The notes: generated by a model not told the origin, from the letters alone. A DNA stretch of 51,744 nt from Pseudomonadota bacterium (GCA_021838715.1 JAKCCX010000014.1:1-51744); one strand, 5' to 3'. Positions 27,502 to 37,351 are shown, counted from the first letter of the stretch. Numbers and translations are program-made.

Positions 27502-27531
27502 TTGACGGACGGAACTACGCACAAGTAGAAC
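27502..27531 (+). promoter_or_regulatory. Possible sigma-70 promoter for the GT4 gene
   Basis: TTGACG and TAGAAC are separated by 18 bases, with an expected transcript start about 48 bases before the GT4 ATG. The -10 box matches four of six consensus bases. A TTCACA half-site just downstream could affect it. Confidence 0.35.
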
Positions 27532-27585
27532 GCACAGTTCACACGAGGCGCAAGCGACATCATCTGAGACGAACCAATATCGACC

Positions 27586-28842
27586 ATGAAGATCCTCTTC
27601 GTGCATCAGAATTTCCCCGGGCAATATCTCTCCCTTGCGAGGCATCTCGGCGCGACGGGCCAGCATGAGGTTATTTTTCTGACGCAGCGCCAGGACGCGA
27701 ACCTGCCCGGTGTACGAAAAATCGTCTACCGCCCACAACGCGCCATCACGCCGGGAGTTCACCATTACCTTCGCGAAACCGAGGCCGCGATCTTGAACGG
27801 TCAGGAGGTCGTGCGCGCCGCGCTCTCGTTGCGCAATTCCGGCTTCGTTCCCGACGTGATGCTGGGGCACAACGGCTGGGGCGAGATCTGGTATCTGAAG
27901 GAAGTTTTCCCGAACACACCCTTGATCGGCTATTTCGAATTCTTCTACCGGCAGGATGGCGCCGATGTCGGATTCGAGCCCGATGCGGTTCTCGATTTCG
28001 ATTCCGGGCCTCGGGTACGTACCAAGAACATCGGAAACTGGATCGGTCTCGACGCGGCTGACCTTGGACAGTGTCCGACACACTGGCAGCATTCGCTCTA
28101 CCCCGCCTGCTATCAGCCGAAACTTCACGTCGTCCATGAAGGGGTGGATACGCGTGCGGTCGCGCCGAATCCCGGCGCAGCGGTAAAAATTCCAGGTGCC
28201 GAGTTCGAATTGCGTGCGGGCGATGAAGTCGTCACGTACGTCGCACGCAACCTGGAGCCGTACCGCGGATTTCCGAGCTTCATGCGCGCACTCCCGGAGG
28301 TTTTGTCGCGCCGCCCCAACGCGCACGTGCTGATCATCGGGGCCGACGGCGTGAGCTACGGCGCAGCCCCGCCGGAAGGCAAGACGTTCAAGCAGATGCT
28401 GCTCGACGAACTGGGGGATTCCATCGAGCGATCCCGCGTTCATTTCCTGGGACGGGTGCCCTATAGCGTCTTTCTGAACGCGCTGCAGGTTTCCCGCGTG
28501 CACGTCTACCTGACCTATCCGTTCGTCCTTTCCTGGTCGATGATCGAGGCGATGTCGGTCGGATGCCTGCTCCTCGCATCGCGCACACCGCCGGTACAGG
28601 AAGTCCTCCGCGACCGGAAAAACGGCATTCTCGTGGACATCTTCTCGCCCAAGGAGATCGCGGAACGGATCATCGAGGCGCTGGCCGATCCAGCTGCTTT
28701 TGCTCCGCTGCGCGCGGCGGCGCGCCGAACCGCAATCGAGCAATACGACCTACAGTCCGTCTGCCTGCCCGCGCAGCTTCGCCTGCTGCGCCTGGCGGCG
28801 CCGCCACCGCAAGAGAGTCTCTGGAGAGCCAAACGAGCGTAG
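27586..28842 (+). CDS. GT4-family (GT-B) glycosyltransferase
   Basis: Predicted retaining glycosyltransferase of 418 residues. The N-terminus MKILFVHQNFPGQYLSLARHL is a standard GT4 Rossmann start with a Gly-rich acceptor loop. In the C-terminal half, VTYVARNLEPYRGFPSFMRAL corresponds to the GT4 donor-domain start. SMIEAMSVGCLLLASRTPPVQEVL supplies the E-x7-E region, although the second acidic position is shifted towards the VQE. NGILVDIF follows as expected. It is divergent from the secretion operon and shares its control region, so it may act on the same envelope pathway. Acceptor and donor are unknown. No polysaccharide export genes are adjacent. Confidence 0.88.
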   Translation: MKILFVHQNFPGQYLSLARHLGATGQHEVIFLTQRQDANLPGVRKIVYRPQRAITPGVHHYLRETEAAILNGQEVVRAALSLRNSGFVPDVMLGHNGWGEIWYLKEVFPNTPLIGYFEFFYRQDGADVGFEPDAVLDFDSGPRVRTKNIGNWIGLDAADLGQCPTHWQHSLYPACYQPKLHVVHEGVDTRAVAPNPGAAVKIPGAEFELRAGDEVVTYVARNLEPYRGFPSFMRALPEVLSRRPNAHVLIIGADGVSYGAAPPEGKTFKQMLLDELGDSIERSRVHFLGRVPYSVFLNALQVSRVHVYLTYPFVLSWSMIEAMSVGCLLLASRTPPVQEVLRDRKNGILVDIFSPKEIAERIIEALADPAAFAPLRAAARRTAIEQYDLQSVCLPAQLRLLRLAAPPPQESLWRAKRA

Positions 28843-29199
28843 TCTTCCAATGTTGAATCCATCCCGTGCAGCGGACCAAGCTCTGCGTTTGGTCCGGCGC
28901 ACCGATGGCGGCGCGTGTCCGTGTCGACAACGCAGCACACGGAAATCTGACCGCGGTTCAGCGCCACTCCTCCGCCTTGTACGTGCCCGCCATCCTGGCG
29001 GGCACGATGCGAAATTTCCTCCGCCAGCGTCTGCAATCCCCTCCCGAGCGGCTGCAATGGAGCGGATTCAAACGTAACAGCGAGCGTTCCCTTATGGCCG
29101 ATAGGGAATTTTCCGCTCTCCGATTCCCCTGCCGGAAAGCGGCCATTCCGACGGGCAGATAGAACGTCTCGGAAATCGGGAAATTGGCCGGCAAACCGC
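28843..29199. other. Intergenic region with hairpins between GT4 and ParE genes
   Basis: 357 bases with no supported gene; the long - strand frame here mostly overlaps the GT4 gene in antisense. A dyad with 7-base arms (GGACCAA/TTGGTCC, 28873-28895) and the stronger hairpin at 28982-29006 lie just after the GT4 stop and may end its transcript. Neither has a proper T-run. Confidence 0.5.
28982..29006. terminator. Strong hairpin, possible terminator
   Basis: Eleven-base perfect GC-rich arms (CGTGCCCGCCA and its complement) around a TCC loop, about 140 bases after the GT4 stop and facing the convergent ParE gene. No T-tract follows directly, so factor-independent termination is uncertain. Confidence 0.4.
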
Positions 29200-29529
29200 T
29201 CAGTGCTCTGCGCTGCCGCTGTCCGGTTCGTCTTGCAGGAGCGTTTCGTAGTCCTGGCCGCCGTAGAAAACACCGATGATGGAAACTTGCTCGGTGTCCA
29301 CGGCGAAGGCGATCACGGCGCGCTTCTTGTAATTCGTGATGCGCAGACCAGGCCGGACGTCATCGCGGCGCGTGCCGCGAAGGGGAAACGTGCGAAGGCT
29401 TTCGCAGTAGGTCACGATTGCGTCGGTATACCGCGCCGCGATGTTCGGCGACGCCGCCAGGGCGATGTGGCGGTACAACTCGGCAAGCTGTTCTTGGGCT
29501 TCCGGGCTGAAGACGACGCGATAGCTCAT
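29200..29529 (-). CDS. parE: ParE/RelE-superfamily toxin
   Basis: Small 109-residue toxin of a type II toxin-antitoxin pair. The start SYRVVFSPEAQEQLAELYRHIA and the later YCESLRTFPLRGTRRDD, LRITNYKKRAVIAF and VSIIGVFYGGQDYE match the ParE fold (helical hairpin, beta sheet, conserved FP-G and RR segments). ParE toxins inhibit DNA gyrase, whereas RelE relatives cut mRNA; the FPLRG signature favours ParE. The ATG overlaps the antitoxin stop by four bases, the typical antitoxin-first arrangement. The last ~12 residues are extra and acidic. Confidence 0.88.
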   Translation of the reverse strand: MSYRVVFSPEAQEQLAELYRHIALAASPNIAARYTDAIVTYCESLRTFPLRGTRRDDVRPGLRITNYKKRAVIAFAVDTEQVSIIGVFYGGQDYETLLQDEPDSGSAEH

Positions 29530-29795
29530 CGCGCTTTGGCATGTTCGGCCGCCAGGCGGGCGCGCACCTGGTCCACGGTGACGGCGCGCGACGGATCGGC
29601 CTTCAAGGCGTCGAAGGCGGGGCCGACCTGGTTGTGCAGCCAGCTTTCCACGGCGCGATCCCGCGCCATCAGCACCCGCAGACCATCCCGGATCACTTCG
29701 CTCTCGCTGGCGTACTCGCCGGTGCGCACCTTGGCCTTGACCACGTCCGCCATGTCATTGGGCAGGGTGATACTCATTTGCTGCGTGGTTCTCAT
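29526..29795 (-). CDS. parD: ParD-family antitoxin (ribbon-helix-helix)
   Basis: Antitoxin of 89 residues. The ATG at 29795 has GGAG six bases upstream; an in-frame TTG at 29810 is discounted. MSITLPNDMADVVKAKV followed by GEYASESEVIRDGLRVL is the classic ParD ribbon-helix-helix DNA-binding region. The Arg/Ala-rich C-terminus (VRARLAAEHAKAR) should wrap the toxin. It is translationally coupled to parE. An inverted repeat at 29815-29829 lies 20 bases upstream and is a likely autoregulatory operator. Confidence 0.9.
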   Translation of the reverse strand: MRTTQQMSITLPNDMADVVKAKVRTGEYASESEVIRDGLRVLMARDRAVESWLHNQVGPAFDALKADPSRAVTVDQVRARLAAEHAKAR

Positions 29796-29814
29796 GGCTG
29801 GCTCCGACAAAGGA

Positions 29815-29829
29815 TAGGATTAAATCCTA
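29815..29829. promoter_or_regulatory. Inverted repeat upstream of parD (likely operator)
   Basis: Perfect 7-base arms TAGGATT/AATCCTA around a single A, 20 bases before the parD start. Ribbon-helix-helix antitoxins normally bind such repeats to repress their own operon. It also overlaps the 3' end of the Tn3 transposase fragment. Confidence 0.55.
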
Positions 29830-30300
29830 CTCCGATGGCGAATCACCGTCCAGCCTGCCTTCCGGAAACGCGCCCTCGATATTCGTCGGTGCGACACGCC
29901 GCAGGTCTTCGGACTTCGGCTCCGACCCTCCCGCCATCGTCCGTTCCAGCGCCGACTGCATGTGACCCGCATTCCACGCCCTGATGACGTTCACCACCCG
30001 CGTAAGGGCGGACGAAACGGCATGGAGCATCTCATCACGCTTTCCGATTTCGGTCGGGATCTGCCCCGTGTGGACGGCGCGGTAGAGGGTATGGGTTGCT
30101 TCGCCGCGGTTCAGGACGTGCCGCAGTTCCGCGCGGAAGGCCGGAATCACGAAATAGTCCGCAAGAAAAATCGCCGTCGTCAGCATTCCGCCCTGAACAC
30201 CGGCCTCGCAAATCAACTGTCCGCGCGCATCGGCGCCGTACCAATCCAGCGCTTGGACGGCGGAACACTGACCAGAACGAACGGATGCCGCAAGACGCAC
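29827..30300 (-). pseudogene. tnpA: Tn3-family transposase, C-terminal fragment
   Basis: The 157 readable residues match only the end of Tn3-type TnpA (normally about 1000 residues). Seen in order are VRLAASVRSG, AIFLADYFVIPAFRAELRHVLNRGEATHTLYRAV, then TRVVNVIRAWNAGHM, the segment that closes the DDE domain. The frame opens at a GTG, but similarity seems to begin a little earlier, near 30318 (GYDGA), so the 5' part was lost by deletion rather than starting here. The ending GRLDGDSPSE is unremarkable. It directly precedes the ParDE pair, a common Tn3-family passenger, so both may descend from one element. I could not find the 38-bp terminal repeats. Confidence 0.75.
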
Positions 30301-30349
30301 GGCTCCGTCGTAGCCCGCGGCGACGAGACCCCATCTGCCCCGCAGGCAC

Positions 30350-30584
30350 GACCAACGGCGCTGGCGCCGGCGGAGCCTATGATCCGATCGCCGACAAGGT
30401 GTTTCTCTATGACGGTACCGGCACCTTGTACCAGTTCGACCCGGCGACGCTGGCGTGCGTCGCCCTCCACCTCGCCACCGTGGCGCGGTCGATGCCGCAG
30501 TTCCTTGCGCTCGCCCTGATCGGCATCGTGCTCTTCAGCCTGTCGCTCGCCCGGTTCCGCAAGACGCTCGCGGCGATGGCGTAA
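30350..30584 (+). pseudogene. Gene fragment: propeller-like segment fused to a permease-like tail
   Basis: A + strand frame ends at 30584 and reads naturally over about 78 codons. AYDPIADKVFLYDGTGTLYQ looks like one blade of a kelch- or YncE-type repeat. It runs into ALALIGIVLFSLSLARFRKTL, which looks like the last TM helix of an ABC-2-type permease. The two halves do not belong to one known family, and no proper start precedes them. I read it as joined remnants at the edge of the transposon scar. Confidence 0.4.
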
Positions 30585-30626
30585 CCGCTGCGCCAGCGGC
30601 CCTTCCCTGTTCGGCGACAACGGATT

Positions 30627-33560
30627 TCAGCAGCAATCGCACGCGTCGCGCGTCGCAATCTCGGCGGTGAACCGCTCGACGGCCTGCGGCCGGCCGAAAA
30701 GATAGCCCTGGCCTACGGCGCAGCCGAGCTGGTTCAGGATGCCCACCTGGGTCTCGCGCTCGATCCCTTCCGCCACGACGTGCAGACGCAGGGCGCGGGC
30801 AAGGCTGACGCAGGCGTTGACGAGCTCGTATTGCCGGGTATCGCGGTCGATGTCGTCGACGAATTGCCGATCGATCTTCAGGCCCGTGACCTGGAAGCGA
30901 TTCAGGTAGCCGAGCGAGGAGTACCCGGTGCCGAAATCGTCGATCAGGACATCCACGCCGATCTCGTGCAGCGAACGGATCGCATCATGGATCCGCGCGC
31001 TGTCCTCGAGCAGCAGGCTTTCGGTGACTTCGATCGCCAGCCACTCGGGACGCGCCCCGGTCTGCTGCAGGATCTCACGCGTCAGGCTGGCGATGTCGTC
31101 GTACAGGAACTGGTTCGTCGACACGTTGACGTTCACCTTGCGCGGTTCGCGGCGCCCCCGGTTCCAGCGGCAGGCCAGCTCGGCACTGCGGCGCATGACC
31201 CAGCGCCCGATCGGGATGATCGAACCGCTTTCCTCGGCGAGGTCCATGAATCGGTCTGGCGCCAGCAGCCCATCGCCCGCGCGCCGCAGGCGCAGCAGCG
31301 CCTCGGCGCCGATCCAGGCACCATCGGCCAACTGGACCACCGGCTGGAAGTGCAGTTCGAGACCCTCGCCGGACTCGGCTTCGCGCAAGGCATCGAGAAG
31401 ATCCAGGCGCTCGCGCCCGCGATTGCCCAATTCGTGCCGGAAGGTCTCCCAGTTGCCGCGGCCCTTCCGCTTGGCCTGATACATCGCCGTGTCGGCGTGG
31501 GCCATGAGCTGTTCGAGGTCGTCGCCATGTTCGGGAAACATCGCCAGACCCATGCTCACGCTGGCGGTGATCATGCGGTGCTCGATGCGGAACGGTTCGC
31601 CGAGTTTCATGCGGATCCGGCGCACGATCTCCTCCATGCTCGCGCGGCCGTCCGGAGCCGGCGCGACGATCGCGAATTCGTCGCCGCCGACCCGTGCCAG
31701 CAGCTCGCCGGGCCCGACGCACTGCCGGATCCGCTCCGCGATGCTGCGCAGCAGGTGGTCGCCTGCCGAATGCCCGAGCGTGTCGTTGATGTCCTTGAGG
31801 CCATCGACATCCAGAAACAGCACGCCAAGTTCGCCCCGGCGCTCGCGCGCCCGGGCGAGCAGCGTCGCGCCGACTTCCTGCAGCGCATGGCGGTTGGAGA
31901 GTTTCGTGACGGTGTCGGTAAGCGCGAGCGTCTTGATGCGCTCGCGCTGCGCGACGATCTGCGTGATGTCCCGGCCGTAGGCGATGGCGCCGTCGATCGC
32001 GCCCGCCGAGTCGCGGGTTGCGATGAACCGGACGTGGTTGATCGATTGATTGCGGTGGAACGTGAACTCGATCTCCTCCGGCATGCCGGTGGCCAGCACC
32101 CGGGCGAGCGCGTCCTCGTATTCGGCGATGCCGGCATCGCCCGGCGAGGTCTCGCCGGGCGAGCGCCCGATCGCGCGCCATTCGTCCTGCTCCAGGAACG
32201 AAGCGAGATTGGGGCTGACGTAGATCTTCTTCCCGTGCACGTCGTAGCGCGCGACATAGTCGGGCGAGAGTTCGGCCAGGGTGCGGAACAGGCGTTCGCT
32301 TTCGCGCAACTTGCGGTCGGCCTGCCGGCGGATCAACTCCGCGCCGGCGTGGCCCGCGATCTTGCGCAGCACGCCGATGACGGCCTCCTCGTCGAGGACC
32401 GGATTGCGGTCCATCACCGCAAGCAGGCCGACGGCGCGCCCGGTTGCATCTACCAGCGGCACGCCGACATAGCTCTCGACCCCCTGCTCGACGAGAAAGC
32501 GGTCGCGCGGAAAGAGCACGTGGACGTCGCGCGGATGGCAGCACAGCTTGACTTGCGAAACCGCTTCGCAGGGCGTGTCCCGCAATGCGTAGCGCAGACC
32601 GGGACGCAGCGCGCCCTTCGAGTAGAACGCGACGGTCTCCGCGAAACCGGGATCGTCCTCGGAAAACCGGTCGACCAGAACATGGTCCACCGCGAGCAGG
32701 TCCCCCAGAAACCGCACCAGGTCGAAAAAATACGAATCGGCGTTGTGGTCCAGGCTCTGGCGGGTGACGAAGCTCCATGCCGCGTCCTGAAGATAGGCGG
32801 CCGTGACGTCACGCCCGATGCCGATGACGCCGGCCGTCGCGCCGCCGGGGTCGGTCTCGGGAAGCAGCCGGATCTGCCGGATTTCCGGGAACGGATGGCC
32901 GTCGCGCTGCTGCCGCAACTCGATCTTCTTCGCCGAGCCGTCGCCGGCGACGGCGACGACCTGCTCATGCACCCGCGCCAGCAGCGGCAGGCCCAACTCG
33001 TCGAGGCGCTTTCCCAGCAATTGCTCGGCGGGCCGACGCAAGGTCGTCGCTGCCACGCTGTTGGCGAAGCGGATGCGTCCATCCCGGTCGAAATGAAAAA
33101 CGTCGACGGGGATGCTGTCGGCCAAGGAGCGAAACGCATGCTCCCGTTCCCGCGCGATCCGCTCGGCCGCCTTTTGCCGGGTGGTCTCGACCGAGACGGT
33201 CAGCACGGAGACCACCGCACCCGCCGGATCGAATTCCGGGATCGCCTTGAGCGTGAACCAGCGCACGACGCCATCGGCACCGCTGGACTCGATATCCATC
33301 TCCCCCGGCGCACCTTTGTGCAGCACCGTGCGCAGCAGCGCTTCCATCCGGACGGCATCGGCGCCGAGCGTCGACCATTGGGATGGCGTGCACCCGAGAT
33401 ACTGCTCAGGACGCAAGCCCGTCACGCGCTCGAAATGCGGATTGGCGTAAATGCGATGGAGCGCGCGGTCATAGCGAACGATCGCAACCGGCAAATCGGC
33501 AAGATCCCCCGCGCTCCCATGGGGCGCTGGGCGGATCGTTGCGCGGGGCGAAGGACACAT
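30627..33560 (-). CDS. PAS-PAS-GAF-PAS-GGDEF-EAL cyclic-di-GMP protein
   Basis: Soluble bifunctional-type signalling protein of 977 residues. The ATG at 33560 is used; an upstream in-frame TTG at 33641 is less likely. Domains in order: PAS (about 20-135), PAS (about 140-265), GAF (about 290-440), PAS (about 450-570), GGDEF (about 585-740), EAL (about 745-1000 by ORF count, ending at the stop). The cyclase motif GGDEF is intact (RVGGDEF). The product-inhibition RxxD five residues before it is absent. The phosphodiesterase has EALLR, VNVSTN, EVTES, DDFGTGYSSL, LKIDRQF, EGIE and QGYLFGRP, so all metal and catalytic residues seem present. The GAF/PAS ligands are unknown. No TM helix is seen. Confidence 0.93.
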   Translation of the reverse strand: MCPSPRATIRPAPHGSAGDLADLPVAIVRYDRALHRIYANPHFERVTGLRPEQYLGCTPSQWSTLGADAVRMEALLRTVLHKGAPGEMDIESSGADGVVRWFTLKAIPEFDPAGAVVSVLTVSVETTRQKAAERIAREREHAFRSLADSIPVDVFHFDRDGRIRFANSVAATTLRRPAEQLLGKRLDELGLPLLARVHEQVVAVAGDGSAKKIELRQQRDGHPFPEIRQIRLLPETDPGGATAGVIGIGRDVTAAYLQDAAWSFVTRQSLDHNADSYFFDLVRFLGDLLAVDHVLVDRFSEDDPGFAETVAFYSKGALRPGLRYALRDTPCEAVSQVKLCCHPRDVHVLFPRDRFLVEQGVESYVGVPLVDATGRAVGLLAVMDRNPVLDEEAVIGVLRKIAGHAGAELIRRQADRKLRESERLFRTLAELSPDYVARYDVHGKKIYVSPNLASFLEQDEWRAIGRSPGETSPGDAGIAEYEDALARVLATGMPEEIEFTFHRNQSINHVRFIATRDSAGAIDGAIAYGRDITQIVAQRERIKTLALTDTVTKLSNRHALQEVGATLLARARERRGELGVLFLDVDGLKDINDTLGHSAGDHLLRSIAERIRQCVGPGELLARVGGDEFAIVAPAPDGRASMEEIVRRIRMKLGEPFRIEHRMITASVSMGLAMFPEHGDDLEQLMAHADTAMYQAKRKGRGNWETFRHELGNRGRERLDLLDALREAESGEGLELHFQPVVQLADGAWIGAEALLRLRRAGDGLLAPDRFMDLAEESGSIIPIGRWVMRRSAELACRWNRGRREPRKVNVNVSTNQFLYDDIASLTREILQQTGARPEWLAIEVTESLLLEDSARIHDAIRSLHEIGVDVLIDDFGTGYSSLGYLNRFQVTGLKIDRQFVDDIDRDTRQYELVNACVSLARALRLHVVAEGIERETQVGILNQLGCAVGQGYLFGRPQAVERFTAEIATRDACDCC

Positions 33561-33738
33561 CCGGTTATGGGAACTGCGATGAGATTGTCGTCCGTTGCGG
33601 GGCCGAGTCCGGCGATGGGGTTTGACGATTTGGTCCGCCAATTCTGCGCGATCCCCGGGACCGGAGACTCGCCCGAAATTGCGCGGAAATCCGTCTCAAT
33701 TCCGCGCTTCACCCCGGCGCGTGCCACGATCCCGAAGC

Positions 33739-34506
33739 TCAAAGCGATCCCCGAAACAGCGCGACGGTGAGCGCGATGCCGATCGCGATCACCAGCACGC
33801 GCAACGCGCGCTCGGGAACGCGGTTGAGCAGATGCGCGCCGAGCCAGCTGCCGCAGAGCGCGCCGACGCAGGCCACCGCCATCGCGAACCAGTGCACTTC
33901 CGCGGAGACCAGGAACACCACCACCGCGGTCGCGTTCATGACCCCGGCCAGGACATTCTTGGTAGCCGCGGCGGCTCGCACGGGAACGCGGCTGAGCGCC
34001 AGGCTCGCCAGCATCAGAAAGCCGATGCCGCCGCCGAAATAGCCGCCGTAGATCGCGATCACGAACTGGATCGCCATCACCCATAGCGGACCGAGCCGGC
34101 GCTGTCCGGCCTCCACATGGGGTGGCTTGCGACGAAACGAACCCCATGCAAACGCCGCAGTGGCGAAGAGGACGAGCCACGGCACCATCTTTCCGAACAT
34201 GCTCGACGGGGTCAACAGCAGCAGGACGGCGCCGATTCCGCCGCCAACGAGACTGATCGCCGTCAGGGCGCGCAAGCGGACCTGATCCGTGCCCGAAGCG
34301 TGCCGCCGCCCCATCCACCCGCCGACCAGCTGCCCCGGGAAGAGCGCCACGGTCGAGGTGATGTTGGCGGCGCGCGCGTCCATGCCCGTCCACATCAGGG
34401 CGGGCAAGGTGATGAACGATCCGCCTCCCGCCAACTGGTTCTGCACCCCGGCCCAGACCGCGCCGGCAAACAACAGGAGGAAACGATCGAGGGAATCGAC
34501 ATGCAT
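33739..34506 (-). CDS. TauE/SafE-family permease
   Basis: Inner-membrane protein of 255 residues with about eight hydrophobic segments, the usual size for TauE/SafE (TSUP). The ATG at 34506 is chosen because it starts just before the first TM and matches family length; the frame is open upstream, but those residues are Pro/Arg-rich and non-membrane. Signature stretches are NQLAGGGSFITLPAL near the N-terminus and GGYFGGGIGFLMLASL mid-protein, the duplicated Gly-rich motifs of the family. Members export or import sulfite, sulfoacetate or other organic anions. In an autotroph with possible sulfur metabolism, sulfur-anion transport is attractive but unproven. Confidence 0.87.
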   Translation of the reverse strand: MHVDSLDRFLLLFAGAVWAGVQNQLAGGGSFITLPALMWTGMDARAANITSTVALFPGQLVGGWMGRRHASGTDQVRLRALTAISLVGGGIGAVLLLLTPSSMFGKMVPWLVLFATAAFAWGSFRRKPPHVEAGQRRLGPLWVMAIQFVIAIYGGYFGGGIGFLMLASLALSRVPVRAAAATKNVLAGVMNATAVVVFLVSAEVHWFAMAVACVGALCGSWLGAHLLNRVPERALRVLVIAIGIALTVALFRGSL

Positions 34507-34890
34507 GATGCGAAGTGAAGCGTGAAGACGAAGCAATCGTGGCCCGGGCACAGGTTCGCGCCCGGTGCGCCGCACGGCCATGGGGGAACGGCCGCGCGAT
34601 TGTAGAGCCGCCGCGGCCACTGTACCCGCGGCACGGGAATGTCCGGGACGGTTCGACAACGGAGGCAATGGGATGAGCGGGATGAAGACGGCGAGGCACA
34701 CGGCTCCAGGCGACGGGCCAATCGCCCTCTCGCCAGTCCCTGCACGAAGCGGGGATGTGTCGCGGCGACATGGAGCGCACGTGCCTCGACCGTCAGGACA
34801 GCATAGTCCGACATGGGCCGGGAACGGGTTGACCGATCGCAATGCCCGTGTCCGCGCATCCCCCATCGCCGGGATCGCACCGGCGCGACG
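34507..34890. other. Intergenic region between TauE and GGDEF genes
   Basis: 384 bases. A - strand frame from 34814 starts MSDYAVLTVEARALHVA and reads plausibly for about 38 codons, then degenerates to Ser/Arg-rich sequence. It could be a gene remnant, but I cannot assign it. No convincing promoter or terminator is seen. Confidence 0.3.
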
Positions 34891-36252
34891 CTATGCCTCC
34901 GTCAGGGTCGCCGCGGCGGAATGGCGCTCGTGGAAATAGCGCACGCGGTTGCGGCCCGCCCGCTTCGCGGCGTACATCGCCGCATCCGCCCGCGCCAGCA
35001 GCAGCTCCGGCTCGGAGCCGTCCTCGGGGCACAGCGCGACGCCGATGCTCGCCGAAACGGCCGCCGACTGGTCGGCGGTGACGGTGACGGGCTCGCGTAC
35101 GAACTCGAGCACGCGATCCAGAATGACCTGACATTCTTCGCGGCTGTGCAACTGGGCCAGGACGAGCACGAACTCGTCGCCCCCCAGCCGCGCCACCGTG
35201 TCATTGCCGCGCAGACATGCCTGCATCCGCACCGCAACCGCCCGGAGCAGCCGGTCGCCGGCGTCATGGCCGAAGCGGTCGTTGATCTCCTTGAAGCCGT
35301 CGAGGTCGATGAAGCAGACCGCCAGTTCCCGGTGTGTGCGCTCCGAAAGCGGCAGCGCCTGGTGGATCCGATCGAGCAGCAGCATGCGGTTGGGCAACCC
35401 GGTCAACCCGTCCCGGAACGCCATGCTCTCGACCTGCTCCTGATAGCGCTTGAGTTCCGTGATGTCGAGCAGCAGCCACATCGATTCGTCGCGCTCGGCG
35501 GAGAGCATCACGCCGCTCATGTCGACCCAGATCGCCTGCCCGTCCTTGCGCACCAGGCGGATCTGCGTGCGGTAGGTGCCGCCCTCGCGCAGGCCCGGGT
35601 ACGCATCCTCGCCAAAGTGACGGTAGGAGTCCTCATCGGGATACAAGGTCCGCATGTCCTCGGCGAGCGGATCGCCGGCACCGTACCCGAGCATTCGCTC
35701 CAGCGCCCGGTTGCGCCAGATCGCCTTGCGGCCGCGCAGTTTGAGGATGCCGACGAGTTCGTTGTCCAGCATCATCTCCTGCTCGCGGTTGAGATCCGCC
35801 AATCGCACGGCCAGCCGGCCCCGCTCCATCAGCCATCCGATCAGGATGGTGATCAATGCATAGCCGATGACGGAAATCTCCGGCATCCAGCGCTGCGCCC
35901 AGGCCCATTGGGCCGGAGCGCCGAGGTAGAGGACCGTTCCCGCGCTCAGGGCGACGACCAGAACGCCGGGCGCGGAGCCGCAAAGATAGAAGGTGAGCAA
36001 GGCCGCGACGGAAAACGGCGCGAACGGCAAGCGCGGCTCGATGGACAGCAGCGCGATCCGGAACGACAGTGCGACGGCATAGATGGCGACGCCGACGGCA
36101 AACCGCACAATCGCGGGGCGATTGCCGAAGGGGGGGGTGCTGGCAAACTTCAATGGCGTTCCTGCGTGAATTGCCCCGATTCTGCCATTTATCCGACGTA
36201 CGGCGGGGCTGGCGGCGGAGATTTGGCGCATCACCCCCTTCGCGCCCGCCAT
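34891..36252 (-). CDS. Membrane PAS-GGDEF diguanylate cyclase
   Basis: Predicted c-di-GMP synthase of 453 residues. An ATG at 36231 is an alternative start. Residues about 48-145 hold four TM helices resembling the DUF4118 (KdpD-like) sensor region (FRIALLSIEPRLPFAPFSVAALL). PAS/PAC follows (about 160-275), then GGDEF (about 285-445). RLGGDEF is intact. RGND lies five residues before it, which is a correct RxxD inhibitory I-site, unlike the other two GGDEF proteins here. Other cyclase hallmarks are DGLTGLPNR, DLDGFKEINDRFGHDAGD and RADAAMYAAKRAGRNRV. There is no EAL domain, so this is the clearest dedicated cyclase in the window. Confidence 0.93.
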   Translation of the reverse strand: MAGAKGVMRQISAASPAVRRINGRIGAIHAGTPLKFASTPPFGNRPAIVRFAVGVAIYAVALSFRIALLSIEPRLPFAPFSVAALLTFYLCGSAPGVLVVALSAGTVLYLGAPAQWAWAQRWMPEISVIGYALITILIGWLMERGRLAVRLADLNREQEMMLDNELVGILKLRGRKAIWRNRALERMLGYGAGDPLAEDMRTLYPDEDSYRHFGEDAYPGLREGGTYRTQIRLVRKDGQAIWVDMSGVMLSAERDESMWLLLDITELKRYQEQVESMAFRDGLTGLPNRMLLLDRIHQALPLSERTHRELAVCFIDLDGFKEINDRFGHDAGDRLLRAVAVRMQACLRGNDTVARLGGDEFVLVLAQLHSREECQVILDRVLEFVREPVTVTADQSAAVSASIGVALCPEDGSEPELLLARADAAMYAAKRAGRNRVRYFHERHSAAATLTEA

Positions 36253-36337
36253 TCGTCAAATGCCCGTCCAGGACACATACGGTCGGGAGCCCCGTACGGC
36301 CATCCCGCTTCGGCAAAACCGCAACGTTCCGAACCGT

Positions 36338-37351
<1,014 letters not shown>

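Larger units (their letters stand above)
27126..27585. promoter_or_regulatory. Divergent regulatory region: secretion operon / GT4 gene
   Basis: 460 bases between two divergent genes, visibly AT-richer than its surroundings from about 27290 on. It must hold both promoters. Half-sites of the TGTGA/TCACA type occur at 27380, 27414, 27448-27462 (paired) and 27538. A TTGACT/TATACC pair on the - strand (27357/27330) has a spacer of about 21 bases, too long for a good sigma-70 promoter. The part nearest the ABC gene has a small open frame (27165-27272, +) of unknown meaning. Confidence 0.5.

Noticed and set aside
28515-29273. 252-codon - strand frame over the GT4 end
   Set aside because: Largely antisense to the GT4 gene and lacking motifs. 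The remainder spans hairpins in an intergenic region.
30780-33770. 996-codon open frame on the + strand
   Set aside because: Antisense to the PAS-GAF-GGDEF-EAL gene, which has clear domains. The shadow has none.
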